From Methanomicrobiales archaeon (GTDB lineage: Archaea; Halobacteriota; Methanomicrobia; Methanomicrobiales; Methanospirillaceae): a DNA stretch of 64,000 nucleotides. The DNA lies in the NCBI GenBank assembly GCA_012729535.1, contig JAAYCY010000051.1:1-64000 (forward strand), in the 5' to 3' direction. Both the position numbers and the translations under genes were made by a program. A model generated the notes under the pieces. That model did not search any database. It had not been told where the DNA came from and saw nothing but the letters and a program-made list of their open reading frames with translations. This document shows, piece after piece, positions 54,230 to 62,629 of this stretch (position 1 is the first letter of the stretch; each line of letters opens with the position of its first letter).

Positions 54230-54253
54230 TCGATATCGGGTATCCGATATCGA
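54230..54253 (-). promoter_or_regulatory. Putative PadR operator
   Basis: Perfect inverted repeat TCGATATCGG (54230-54239) and CCGATATCGA (54244-54253) with a 4-bp spacer, 34-57 bp upstream of the PadR start. A TATA-like AATTTATAC on the minus strand lies about 25 bp further upstream, so the repeat would sit on the transcription start. Binding by the adjacent PadR is inferred from position. Confidence 0.55.
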
Positions 54254-54345
54254 CAATACGATATTAGTTATTTCAGTATAAATTTTTTCCGTAGCGGTGT
54301 TTACTAGATTAGCCGAAAATGTCCAGAAAAAAGGAAAACAAGAAA

Positions 54346-55713
54346 TCAGGCGTATTTCATCAGTCTGCTGATGAATATCCTGACCCAGATAAATCCTGTC
54401 AGACCTCCGAGTATATCGCCGATAACAAGTCCCCACCATACTCCGTGTTCTCCAAATCCGAGAGTAACACCCAGTATATACGCCGCAGATCCCATGAATA
54501 TGATTTCTCTGAGAACACTCAGGATAAGTGATGACATCCCTTTCCCCACACCCTGAAAGAATGCCGAAGACATGATTCCCGGAGATACAAACGGGTAAAA
54601 AAAGCACATGGTTGCAAGAAATGCCGCTATTGAAGGGGCAAGATGTGCTCCTTTTGCTGAATAGGCAAAAATGTATGCTATCTGGTCTGCAAACAACCAG
54701 GTTAAAACCGCGATGATCGTTGCAATCACTATCCCCAGGATCACTGAAAAGTTGTGAATGACCGGGAATTTTTCATAATGCCGGCCTCCGAATGATGCAC
54801 CAGTAACTGCAATAACCGATGTTGAAATCGCTATTAGAGGAATGAGTGCAAACATAATAACCCGCCATCCGGCTGTATATGCGGCAACCGCATCAGTATC
54901 TGCTACCATTACCAGGATGAAGTTGATAAAAATGGAGAGAATCGCCATCAGGAAAAACTCACAACTGGCAGGAAGACCGATTGCGAGCATGTCTTTTATA
55001 TTTTGGGAATCGTAGACATCCACCTGTTTTGAAAGCGAAATATACGTGTCTTTTTTAATAAGGAACCAATACAGCAACACGAATGAAACCAGGATGAGGG
55101 AAACTATCATTCCCCATGCAGCACCAGCAATTCCCCAGTTAAAAGTGTAGATAAAGATAGGATCAAGAATGATATTCACAATAGATCCTACTCCCATCAC
55201 GTACATTGTCCGCCTGGTATCCCCTTCACCCCGGAGAATTGCATATGCAATATTTGTAAACAAAAGAAGAATAGTTCCGGCAAAAACGATATTTCCAAAC
55301 TCTAATGCTAGATTTATTGTATCTCCTGCTCCAAACAGGACCATGAGCGGTCTTGAAAGGGCGATCAGTACCAGGGAAATTACAATTGAAACACCGATAC
55401 AGAGAAGAATCGCCTGTACCGCTGCTGAATTTGCTCCATAACGGTCCCCTGCTCCGATCCTTCGGGAAATGACTGCCGTGGCTCCTGCCCCTAGTCCGTT
55501 CCCAAGACCTACAAGAACCATGAAAAGCGGGGTTACAAATCCTACCGCTGCAAGAGCATCTGATCCAAGACCAGCTACCCAAATGGCATTTACCAGGTTA
55601 TAGGCGGACATCAGCAGCATGGCTACTATCATCGGGATTGAGAGTTTTATGATGGCTTTTTTCGGATCACCCCTGAGGAGTATAACTCCTTTTGTATCAA
55701 TATCCGGATTCAT
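54346..55713 (-). CDS. MATE-family efflux protein, second copy
   Basis: A 455-residue MATE transporter with about 12 helices, beginning KAIIKLSIPMIVAMLLMSAY and NAIWVAGLGSDALAAVGF, and a paralogue of the gene at 2554-3957. It differs from that copy in context: it is followed by padR and an ABC-2 exporter, and no MarR is near. The first copy shares the ending pattern GDILGGALGYVWARLYLSRLL versus GDILGGLTGFIWVRIFISRLM. The substrate is unknown. Co-transcription with padR across the 150-bp gap is possible, but padR has its own promoter-like region. Confidence 0.9.
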   Translation of the reverse strand: MNPDIDTKGVILLRGDPKKAIIKLSIPMIVAMLLMSAYNLVNAIWVAGLGSDALAAVGFVTPLFMVLVGLGNGLGAGATAVISRRIGAGDRYGANSAAVQAILLCIGVSIVISLVLIALSRPLMVLFGAGDTINLALEFGNIVFAGTILLLFTNIAYAILRGEGDTRRTMYVMGVGSIVNIILDPIFIYTFNWGIAGAAWGMIVSLILVSFVLLYWFLIKKDTYISLSKQVDVYDSQNIKDMLAIGLPASCEFFLMAILSIFINFILVMVADTDAVAAYTAGWRVIMFALIPLIAISTSVIAVTGASFGGRHYEKFPVIHNFSVILGIVIATIIAVLTWLFADQIAYIFAYSAKGAHLAPSIAAFLATMCFFYPFVSPGIMSSAFFQGVGKGMSSLILSVLREIIFMGSAAYILGVTLGFGEHGVWWGLVIGDILGGLTGFIWVRIFISRLMKYA

Positions 55714-55860
55714 TCCTTGTCACCCTTGAGAAAAAAAGGGACAAACCCTGTAATTCTGGGAACAGGTATTGTAAAAAAACCGGTCCCTGGTGCTATGAGC
55801 ACCCGTTCCTGTATTCGCAATGTCCGGTTTTCACTCTGATAAATCGTAAAGGAGGTCATG

Positions 55861-56172
55861 ATGGTTTTTTTAAGAAAATATGAAGTTTTCAACAGCGATT
55901 CGTATGATCACCGGGATTTTTTTGATGAATTAATCCCCGGATGGTATGGCCTGAAGACTGGTGTATTTTCCCTGCCACCTGTACTGGTTGTACCGAATTG
56001 CATATATTCTAGTAATCTCACCGGAGATCTAATTAAAATGAAATCAGAGATTTTTAAATTGAGGAATGGTCGGATGGGATCTTTTCTTAGTTGCCTTCCT
56101 GCTGTATTGGGAAATTATCCTTCTTTTCCCGTAAAATCGAAGAAATGCCTTCTGCTAGTACTGACAGGATAA
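55861..56172 (+). CDS. Possible small hypothetical protein
   Basis: This frame of about 103 codons starts behind AAAGGAGGTC, an excellent Shine-Dalgarno-like sequence four bases before the ATG at 55861 (another ATG is at 55858). The protein begins MVFLRKYEVFNSDSYDHRDF and later has GVFSLPPVLVVPNC. No family was recognised. It overlaps the convergent frame at 56115-56381 by 58 bp, so at most one of the two may be real. The ribosome-binding site is the main support. Confidence 0.4.
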   Translation: MVFLRKYEVFNSDSYDHRDFFDELIPGWYGLKTGVFSLPPVLVVPNCIYSSNLTGDLIKMKSEIFKLRNGRMGSFLSCLPAVLGNYPSFPVKSKKCLLLVLTG

Positions 56173-56381
56173 CCGGCAGTCATAGAGAAATGAAATCCCT
56201 GTATGAATGCATCAGGATTCAGGTCTGAAAATACTACAACACCTTCTGTTGCTGCTTCACGTGAAAAAGGTTGCATAAGGGGGCAGCGCCAATACTCCGG
56301 GTTATTCTGAATACACGAAGTAATTAAAATTCGGAAGGATACAGCAGGCAACTGGACCAAGGGTAAGTACACAGGTCCCAT
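56115..56381 (-). CDS. Possible hypothetical protein or gene remnant
   Basis: An 88-codon frame with protein-like content, including VYLPLVQLPAVSFRILITSC, EYWRCPLMQPFSREAATEG and AFIQGFHFSMTAGYPV. The balance of hydrophobic, aromatic and polar residues looks more coding than the surrounding AT-rich DNA. The ATG at 56379-56381 lies in a small hairpin and lacks a ribosome-binding site, so it may be the surviving piece of a larger gene. No family was recognised with confidence. Confidence 0.35.
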   Translation of the reverse strand: MGPVYLPLVQLPAVSFRILITSCIQNNPEYWRCPLMQPFSREAATEGVVVFSDLNPDAFIQGFHFSMTAGYPVSTSRRHFFDFTGKEG

Positions 56382-56874
56382 CGAATTATTTCGATTTGAT
56401 ATGGCTCCTTATAGTTGTTTAACCGATGAGGTCGGTCCGGTTGTGATATTATCAAAAATTGGGCCAGGAACAAGACGTGTGAGAATTATAAGTTTTAGTG
56501 TTGAGGGGGTTTTCTCCCCCTGAATATAGAAGGACAGAAGAATGACGGCAGTAGTGACAACTACGTACCGTTTCATGGGTGAAGTTCTCCACTCCGATCA
56601 CCCTTGAGGGGGTGACAGTGTGATGAATAGTAGTTATTCTTCGGCACGTATATAATTAACGTATTGCTTGTCGTCAATTAACGAACTCAATGGCAGCCCC
56701 ATGATCATTTTTTAAATCATATTGCTGAATAAATGATATAAAACAGGCAATTTTGGCAAATTTTCAAGAAGTTGCTGATCTGACAGATGACTGACTCATG
56801 GTGGCAATACCTGGATGAGGAAGTCAGGTTATCATGTAGTACCAGGAAAAGACAGGGTGATGTATCATGGTTGG
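56382..56874. other. Intergenic region with GC-rich hairpins
   Basis: Around 56500-56522 GGGGG and CCCCC face each other across a six-base loop, and around 56599-56616 TCACCC pairs with GGGTGA across TTGAGG. Between them is a 21-codon frame at about 56541 (MTAVVTTTYRFMG). A direct repeat AATTAACG occurs twice near 56656-56685. GC-rich hairpins in AT-rich DNA may mark a small RNA or a remnant of a mobile element; neither can be decided. Confidence 0.4.
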
Positions 56875-57531
56875 TCAGATTCCGAACATGTTCAGAGGAT
56901 TATAATCTGTGGATTCATACTTCATTCCTTTCTCATACGCTTCTTTTGCTTCTTCACTTCGTCCAAGTGCCCGGAGAGCATGTCCTTTACAGACATACAA
57001 ATTGCCTTTCTTTGGATTCAGCTCAATTGCGTGTTCGAATGAGGAAAGTGCCTGTATATGATCGCCAATTTCAATTAAAAGATACCCTTTTAGTTCCCAC
57101 ACCCGGGCATCCTGGGGATTAAGCCGGACAGCCTGCTCATATGCCGCCAGTGCTTCCTTGTTTTTTCCAAAAACGGAGAAGGCATATCCCTTATCCCTCC
57201 AGATATCCGGATTACCCGGGTCTAGTTCAATGGCCTTATCATATGCTGTAAACGCTTCTTCATATCTGCCAAGTTCGCACAGGGCACGGGCTTTCCCTAC
57301 CCATAAATCCGGATTTTCCGGATCCAGTAAAAGAGCCTTGTCCAGGTATTCATTAGCTTCACGAGGTTTTTGAATTTTCAGGAGAAAAAGGCCTTTATTT
57401 TTCCAGACATCCGGATCATCGGGGTCCATTTCAATATCCCGGTCATATTTACTCATCGCTTCCCCGTGCCGGTCCTGGGCAGAGAGATACATCGCCCTGT
57501 CCAGCCATCTGTCAGAGGTTTTTTCTCCCAT
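56875..57531 (-). CDS. Tetratricopeptide-repeat protein
   Basis: The 218-residue protein is made of about six 34-residue TPR units, for example PDVWKNKGLFLLKIQKPREANEYLDKALLLDPENPDLW and PDIWRDKGYAFSVFGKNKEALAAYEQAVRLNP. The repeats run from about residue 8 to 205. No signal peptide or other domain is present. TPR proteins serve as protein-binding scaffolds; the partner is unknown. It is a lone minus-strand gene upstream of none of its neighbours' promoters. Confidence 0.9.
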   Translation of the reverse strand: MGEKTSDRWLDRAMYLSAQDRHGEAMSKYDRDIEMDPDDPDVWKNKGLFLLKIQKPREANEYLDKALLLDPENPDLWVGKARALCELGRYEEAFTAYDKAIELDPGNPDIWRDKGYAFSVFGKNKEALAAYEQAVRLNPQDARVWELKGYLLIEIGDHIQALSSFEHAIELNPKKGNLYVCKGHALRALGRSEEAKEAYEKGMKYESTDYNPLNMFGI

Positions 57532-57624
57532 CTGATTTTCTATTGTACAGGATCGGTTTTAATGTTGTCGTGACCGGATACCAGTGAAAGAAAAACGTTG
57601 CAATATTCTTGAAATGGGGAAATT

Positions 57625-58212
57625 TCAGTTGAAAATTTTTTCTATTCCTGCAGTAATGATTGCATCAGCAGACATTTCTCCATCACCTGGGGACAACAAT
57701 TCCAGTACCCCTGATAAAATCTGTGCTACCATGACCATGTGATAGGAAACCGGATGATCGGAAAAAATTCCTTCCCGGATAGCACGGGAATACATCTCTG
57801 TCATCCACCTGAATTCTTCATATGCCCTGCTTTGAACCGCATCACTGATATTTGGGGAATGATGAAACTGGGTTAAAAATCGTGCTTTTTCCGGGTTTTT
57901 CATGCCCCACTCAATATACCGGACAAATCCCCGCTCGAGCAGTGTCCTGGTAGGAAGTGCAGGGTTGTCTTCACTCCCAACAACTATGCTCATCTCCTTT
58001 TTGATAGAGAGGTATAAGTCATCAATAAGGGCTTGTTTATCTGGAAAATAATGAAAAAGCGTCCCAGTTGAGACACCTGCTGCTTTGCTTATCAGTGATG
58101 TCGGCGTTGCATGAAATCCTAATGTCGTAAACAGATGCAGGGCTGCCTGAAGAATTTTCTCCCGCTTATCTCCGGAATTCGTACCGATATGGGATATTTT
58201 GTTGTTTTTCAT
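57625..58212 (-). CDS. TetR-family transcriptional regulator
   Basis: The 195-residue protein has a TetR helix-turn-helix at about 20-65: ILQAALHLFTTLGFHATPTSLISKAAGVSTGTLFHYFPDKQALID. The C-terminal helices form the ligand pocket and dimer face, for example FVRYIEWGMKNPEKARFL. It follows the aldo/keto reductase gene by 23 bp and probably regulates that operon and itself through the palindrome at 59464-59491. Confidence 0.9.
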   Translation of the reverse strand: MKNNKISHIGTNSGDKREKILQAALHLFTTLGFHATPTSLISKAAGVSTGTLFHYFPDKQALIDDLYLSIKKEMSIVVGSEDNPALPTRTLLERGFVRYIEWGMKNPEKARFLTQFHHSPNISDAVQSRAYEEFRWMTEMYSRAIREGIFSDHPVSYHMVMVAQILSGVLELLSPGDGEMSADAIITAGIEKIFN

Positions 58213-58235
58213 GATTACGTTACAAAAAAACCGGA

Positions 58236-59438
58236 TTATTCATCTTTTACCTTCGTACCAAACATTCGTTTTGCTACCATGAAAACCAGTTTTGTTTGCC
58301 ATCCATCCATTGTTTTCGAAACGTTTTTCAGCTGTTTAGGAATGTCAATATTCTGAGGACAATTTGAGATGCATTTTCCACATTGTCTGCATAAAGAGGC
58401 ATGTGCAGGTAATCCCATCCCTCCCATAAGTTGTAGACTGTAATATCCACGGGTCATGGTTTTTTCTTCCAGCATGTGATACTGATTATAATAATAAAAA
58501 CACATGGGGATATTGACGCCAAATGGACAGGGCATACAATATGAACAGCCAGTACAGCCTATTTTCATCATCTGTGAAAATGAATCCCTGACATCATTGA
58601 TAACCCCAATATCCGTTCCGGATAAAAACCCGGGAATTGCCATTTCACATGTAGCAATATTCTCTGCAAGATGAGCTTCATCATTCATTCCTGACAGAAC
58701 CACCGTTACCTCAGGGTGATTCCATACAAAAGAGAGGCCCCATGCTGCTGCTGACCGGGATTGACCAGATAGTTCATAGTGCTTTTTTGCTTTTTTCGGG
58801 ATTTTTCCGGCCAATAACCCGCCCCGAAGGGGTTCCATTACCATAACCGCAACATTTTTTGAAGCAGCATAGAGCAGTCCCTCTTTTCCGGCCTGGTTCT
58901 CTTCATCCAGGAAATTATACTGGATCTGACAAAATGTCCAGTCATATGCATCGATAATCTCCCGGAATGTCTTCCGGTCACCATGAAAAGAAAACCCGAT
59001 GTTTGTAATAAGTCCAGCATCATGGGCAGACGCTAAAAATTCAAAGACTCCAAGATCGGTAAATTTTTTCCATGATGCTGCATTGAGGGAATGAAGAAGG
59101 TAATAATCGATATTTTCAGTCTGCAGTCGTTTCAACTGAATCGAAAGGACCTTGTCCATGTCTTCGCGTGTATGAACATTCCAGGGGGGAAGCTTTGTTG
59201 CCAGTTTTACCTTTTTTCGGTACCCGTCCTTAAGGATCCGGCCAAGAATCTTCTCACTTTCACCCCCGTGGTAGGAAAAGGCTGTATCCAGGTAATTCAC
59301 ACCCTGGTCAATGGCACTCCGGATGAGGCGTGTGGCATGTTCCTCGTCAACATGACCCCGCCTGGTTGGAAGCCGCATTGCTCCAAATCCTAACGCTGAT
59401 AAAGAATCACCATTTTTTGGCACTGTTCTGTATTGCAT
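58236..59438 (-). CDS. Aldo/keto reductase with C-terminal 4Fe-4S clusters
   Basis: Residues 1-290 are an aldo/keto reductase barrel: GFGAMRLPT near 18, VNYLDTAFSYHGGESEKILGRIL near 50 with the catalytic tyrosine and aspartate, ATKLPPWNVHT near 82 and YYLLHSLNAASW near 115. The C-terminal part holds CTGCSYCMPCPFGVNIP near 295 and CRQCGKCISNCPQNIDIP near 355, two cluster motifs, as in the COG1453 group. It probably transfers electrons between a ferredoxin-like donor and an organic substrate, unknown here. tetR follows by 23 bp. Confidence 0.9.
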   Translation of the reverse strand: MQYRTVPKNGDSLSALGFGAMRLPTRRGHVDEEHATRLIRSAIDQGVNYLDTAFSYHGGESEKILGRILKDGYRKKVKLATKLPPWNVHTREDMDKVLSIQLKRLQTENIDYYLLHSLNAASWKKFTDLGVFEFLASAHDAGLITNIGFSFHGDRKTFREIIDAYDWTFCQIQYNFLDEENQAGKEGLLYAASKNVAVMVMEPLRGGLLAGKIPKKAKKHYELSGQSRSAAAWGLSFVWNHPEVTVVLSGMNDEAHLAENIATCEMAIPGFLSGTDIGVINDVRDSFSQMMKIGCTGCSYCMPCPFGVNIPMCFYYYNQYHMLEEKTMTRGYYSLQLMGGMGLPAHASLCRQCGKCISNCPQNIDIPKQLKNVSKTMDGWQTKLVFMVAKRMFGTKVKDE

Positions 59439-59463
59439 CGTATGCTCCTGACTCGTGATAGAC

Positions 59464-59491
59464 TGACTGGTTAGTCTAGACTGATTAGTCA
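59464..59491 (-). promoter_or_regulatory. Putative TetR operator upstream of the aldo/keto reductase
   Basis: Imperfect inverted repeat with arms TGACTGGTTAGTC (59464-59476) and GACTGATTAGTCA (59479-59491), 10 of 13 positions paired, two-base centre TA. It lies 26-53 bp upstream of the reductase ATG and just after a TATA-like ATTAAACTTAAA. The spacing and half-site length fit a TetR dimer, and the tetR gene is in the same operon. Confidence 0.6.
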
Positions 59492-59574
59492 GTTTAAGTT
59501 TAATATGTTATGGTGAAAAAAGCACACGTGTGAGATCAAAAAAAGGCTGGAACAACAGATCTGGGAAAAAAGAA

Positions 59575-60117
59575 TTATTTTTCCTCAGGTTGAACCCATT
59601 TATCATATCCAATACAGTCAGGATCATTTGGGCTCTCATCACAATAACCGTCCATTCCCCCAACCGGACAGTCTTTTGGACAGGTCTTCGAATTTTCAGG
59701 CATTCCACAGATTCCATCATCACACACCGACTCTGAAAAGTCAAGTCCCATGAGTTTAGTAACCTCAATTTTTGTCCCGTTTGGTAATTCACAGATAGTG
59801 CAGGTGTCTGAATAGATGGCAGAACAGCTGTCTTTATTTTTAATAGATACCGCTTTTGCTCCATACTTCTGACAGCCACTATACTGCTCACCTACCTTTC
59901 CCATGAGAAATTCCCATGCACTAACACGGGATCCATCAGGCAGGAGAATAACACCATGTTCTCCCACTCCCTGCTCATTTACAATCACATAATCAAATCC
60001 CAGAGCATCTGCATATACTGCAGCCGGATTTTTTAATGCGGTTACAGATGGTACACTGAGCAGACATGATATCAGAAATACCATGCAAAGCCAGAATGCT
60101 ATCTTCCTTCTATTCAT
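59575..60117 (-). CDS. Secreted DUF333-domain protein
   Basis: After a signal peptide (MNRRKIAFWLCMVFLISCLL, cut near VTA) the 180-residue protein has NPAAVYADALGFDYVIVNEQ and LPDGSRVSAWEFLMGKVG, the DUF333 pattern of small secreted proteins. A cysteine-rich tail with CDDGICGMPENSKTCPKDCP follows. The function of DUF333 is unknown. The start overlaps the end of the protease gene by 4 bp (ATGA), so the two are co-translated and probably work together outside the cell. Confidence 0.82.
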   Translation of the reverse strand: MNRRKIAFWLCMVFLISCLLSVPSVTALKNPAAVYADALGFDYVIVNEQGVGEHGVILLPDGSRVSAWEFLMGKVGEQYSGCQKYGAKAVSIKNKDSCSAIYSDTCTICELPNGTKIEVTKLMGLDFSESVCDDGICGMPENSKTCPKDCPVGGMDGYCDESPNDPDCIGYDKWVQPEEK

Positions 60118-62309
60118 TTCCGTCTCACCCCGTCAATTGAAAACACCGTTTCCGCCCAGGGGTCATTATAGGGAATTTTTCCAAACCCTCCAGTTCCATA
60201 ATCAGTACCCCAACTGTTTTTAATAATCCATTCGTCAGTAGTTTCGTCCCATCCAATAAGGAGGACCGCATGACCGCCACCATAGGAAACTACCGGGCCT
60301 TTACAGACAATTGCACGTTTTATCTCATTGATATCATTTTCGCCACGTCTTGGATCCACGCGGTCAAAATCATCAATTTCCCAGGTATGATCATCCCATC
60401 CTGCACGAGGACTACAAGGGCTGTTGCTATGAATATCCGGGAAATACTCTTCTTCTGTTGCTCCTTCCCACCATTTCATGATGCGGAATACTTTCTCAGG
60501 AAATCCTCCACTGCAATCTCCATCCTCGTAGCAATCAGATACAAAATACTGCACAGAGAGGTTTAATCCATGATTAGTTCCGGTTTCGACATTGTATACT
60601 GCTTCAGCAGCAGCTGTTGCAGAATGAGCCCAGCATGAACCACAAAGAAACTGGTCCTCAATGGGAGTAATCCAGTTCATACCCCGATAATATCTCCAGT
60701 CAAATTGTTCAGGCAAAGATCCTCCTGACCTGATTTCACTACACAAACTGCATGAAGGACACGGCCCTCCACAATCGGCCTCCTGTTCTCCCTGGTTTAA
60801 TATTCCATCCGTACAGGATGGAGGCTGACAGGCACCATCTACACATAATCCTTCACACTGGTGCCGGTAGCTGCGATAATTGCAGGGTCTTGTGGATGTC
60901 GGACTCTCTATCCGGTATTCCTTTAGCCACCTGTCATCCTCACAGGTATCACAAGCGGTTCCGATACATCCGGCAACGTCGTAATTTGTTCCCCCGTCAG
61001 TATCCTCGCAGATACATGCCCCGTCTCTGCAACCTGCCGGACAGGTGTAATCTTCAGAATCAGAATAAAAACCCCGGCTTTCATCATACCCACAGGAATA
61101 CTCACGAAGTCGGTTTCCATCAAGACACCGGTCTGTGTTTCCTCCGGTTGTTCCAGTCTCGAAATAATTTACCCCGCCATCAGTGTCTGCACAGGAACAG
61201 ACACCATCAGAGCACCCTCCGGCACATGGGATTTCAACCTCCTGAATACCATCTTCAGTGCAGATATATTCGATAAGGCTCCTTCCATCAGCCGAACAAT
61301 GGTCTTCACCAGCCCGGCTGCACGAACAGCTTCCAATCTGGTACGGAAGGCTGCCGGTAGTTCCGCCCCGGTAAACTGTATTGGTTTCGCACTCTTCGAC
61401 ATAGACCCACCCCTCAGTGAATGGATCAATTCCCTCATCAGAATCTCCGCATCCGCATCCGGTGTTGTCAACAAGGTCATACTGTTCTTCCCAATAATAG
61501 ACGTTCCTTCCTTCCTCCACCCTGTACCTGGATAATCCAAGGCAGCTGAGACCATATGGCATTCCGGTTTCATCACAGCAAAATGCATCGCCACTGGTGA
61601 GCATCGGGGAACATTCATCACAAAGGTCACCAATCCCATCACCATCGGTATCCCGCTGATCCGGGTCAGGAACATCCGGACATACATCCCTGAGATTGCT
61701 TATCCCATCACCATCGGTGTCGCCCCCAATTACAGTTCCAACGACCAAACCCTCATTATACAATGAAATGCTCTGGGTCGGTGTCGGGGATACATACAGC
61801 ATTTCCATCATTGGTACTGTGAGATTCAATGTAGGTGTTGGACTTGGTGAAATTGGAGTAACCTGGGGTACTGATTCCCTTTCTTTAAAACAGTATAACA
61901 AAGCACCTGATTTGGTCTGGCCGCAGGACATCATTTCTTTAGAACATAATTGCATGTTTTTTGCTTTTGCCTCTTCTATAGTCAGGCATTTACAGGTAGC
62001 CGGACATTGAACCACTGCCTGAGTCGTTGTTGGTGTTGGTGTCGGAGTAATGGTAATTTTGGTATACGTGGTAAGCAGTGTCCCGGAAAGAGACCCAATT
62101 GAAGAGATGTTCGACTGGAAGCAGTAGAGAATTTCTCCTGCTTTTGTTTTACCACAGGTTACCATTTTTTCTTCACATGGCACCATGTTCTTTGCTTTCG
62201 CCTCTTTTTCGGTCAGGCAATAACAATTGGCCGGGCAATCCACGGCCATAACAATACCTGCCAAAAGAAGCAGGATAAAAAAACCTAATACTATCCACCC
62301 TGTTTTCAC
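60114..62309 (-). CDS. Secreted papain-like (C1A) cysteine protease with Cys-rich and TSP3 repeats
   Basis: The GTG start at 62307-62309 follows AGGTGG and opens a signal peptide (residues 1-22). Two related Cys-rich repeats at about 24-65 and 100-141 (CPANCYCLTEKEAKAKNM and CPATCKCLTIEEAKAKNM) flank a Thr/Pro linker. Thrombospondin type 3-like repeats DTDGDGISNLRDVCPD and DTDGDGIGDLCDEC come near 195-235. Further Cys-rich segments lead to the catalytic domain at about 540-731: CGSCWAHS (Cys near 555), GGGHAVLLIGW (His near 678) and IIKNSWGTDYG (Asn near 698). The protease triad is complete. Papain-like enzymes of this build are uncommon in archaea. The DUF333 gene follows with ATGA overlap. 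Confidence 0.9.
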   Translation of the reverse strand: MKTGWIVLGFFILLLLAGIVMAVDCPANCYCLTEKEAKAKNMVPCEEKMVTCGKTKAGEILYCFQSNISSIGSLSGTLLTTYTKITITPTPTPTTTQAVVQCPATCKCLTIEEAKAKNMQLCSKEMMSCGQTKSGALLYCFKERESVPQVTPISPSPTPTLNLTVPMMEMLYVSPTPTQSISLYNEGLVVGTVIGGDTDGDGISNLRDVCPDVPDPDQRDTDGDGIGDLCDECSPMLTSGDAFCCDETGMPYGLSCLGLSRYRVEEGRNVYYWEEQYDLVDNTGCGCGDSDEGIDPFTEGWVYVEECETNTVYRGGTTGSLPYQIGSCSCSRAGEDHCSADGRSLIEYICTEDGIQEVEIPCAGGCSDGVCSCADTDGGVNYFETGTTGGNTDRCLDGNRLREYSCGYDESRGFYSDSEDYTCPAGCRDGACICEDTDGGTNYDVAGCIGTACDTCEDDRWLKEYRIESPTSTRPCNYRSYRHQCEGLCVDGACQPPSCTDGILNQGEQEADCGGPCPSCSLCSEIRSGGSLPEQFDWRYYRGMNWITPIEDQFLCGSCWAHSATAAAEAVYNVETGTNHGLNLSVQYFVSDCYEDGDCSGGFPEKVFRIMKWWEGATEEEYFPDIHSNSPCSPRAGWDDHTWEIDDFDRVDPRRGENDINEIKRAIVCKGPVVSYGGGHAVLLIGWDETTDEWIIKNSWGTDYGTGGFGKIPYNDPWAETVFSIDGVRRK

Positions 62310-62333
62310 AAAACCACCTGAATGGAAATCAAA

Positions 62334-62357
62334 TGATAACTTATATAAGTGTTATCA
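62334..62357 (-). promoter_or_regulatory. Protease promoter inside a palindrome
   Basis: TGATAAC (62334-62340) and GTTATCA (62351-62357) flank ACTTATATAAGT (62339-62350), itself a perfect palindrome with the TATA core TTATATAA. Transcription on the minus strand would start near 62320, about 10 nt before the GTG. A regulator binding the palindrome would block the TATA box. Confidence 0.5.
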
Positions 62358-62629
62358 GACCAAAAACTCAAACCGGATTTTATTTTTCGATAATTATGTT
62401 ATTCTTTCTCAATTGTGCCTAATAACATTCAAAAAACCAATGCCTTTATAAAAAATGGGTGCGCCAATAATACGTGTTAAAATAGACATAAATGTCTTTG
62501 AGTATGACATTTTTTTTTATCATTCGATTAAAATATCGGGAATTTTTTAATTATCATGATAAATTTTAAATGCACCGCAAAAAATCTTCGATATTTCGTT
62601 TAATCTGTGAACAAAAATATAAATAGGAA
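62358..62629. other. AT-rich spacer with a short hairpin
   Basis: This spacer holds the palindrome AGACATAAATGTCT at 62484-62497 next to a T-run that on the plus strand reads ATTTTTTTTT. The feature may act in transcription termination between the solute-binding gene and the protease gene. No gene was seen. Confidence 0.4.

Noticed and set aside
55710-55892. 60-codon minus-strand frame ending in the second MATE start (ATGA)
   Set aside because: The overlap looks like coupling, but there is no ribosome-binding site and the plus strand carries a strong one in the same place.
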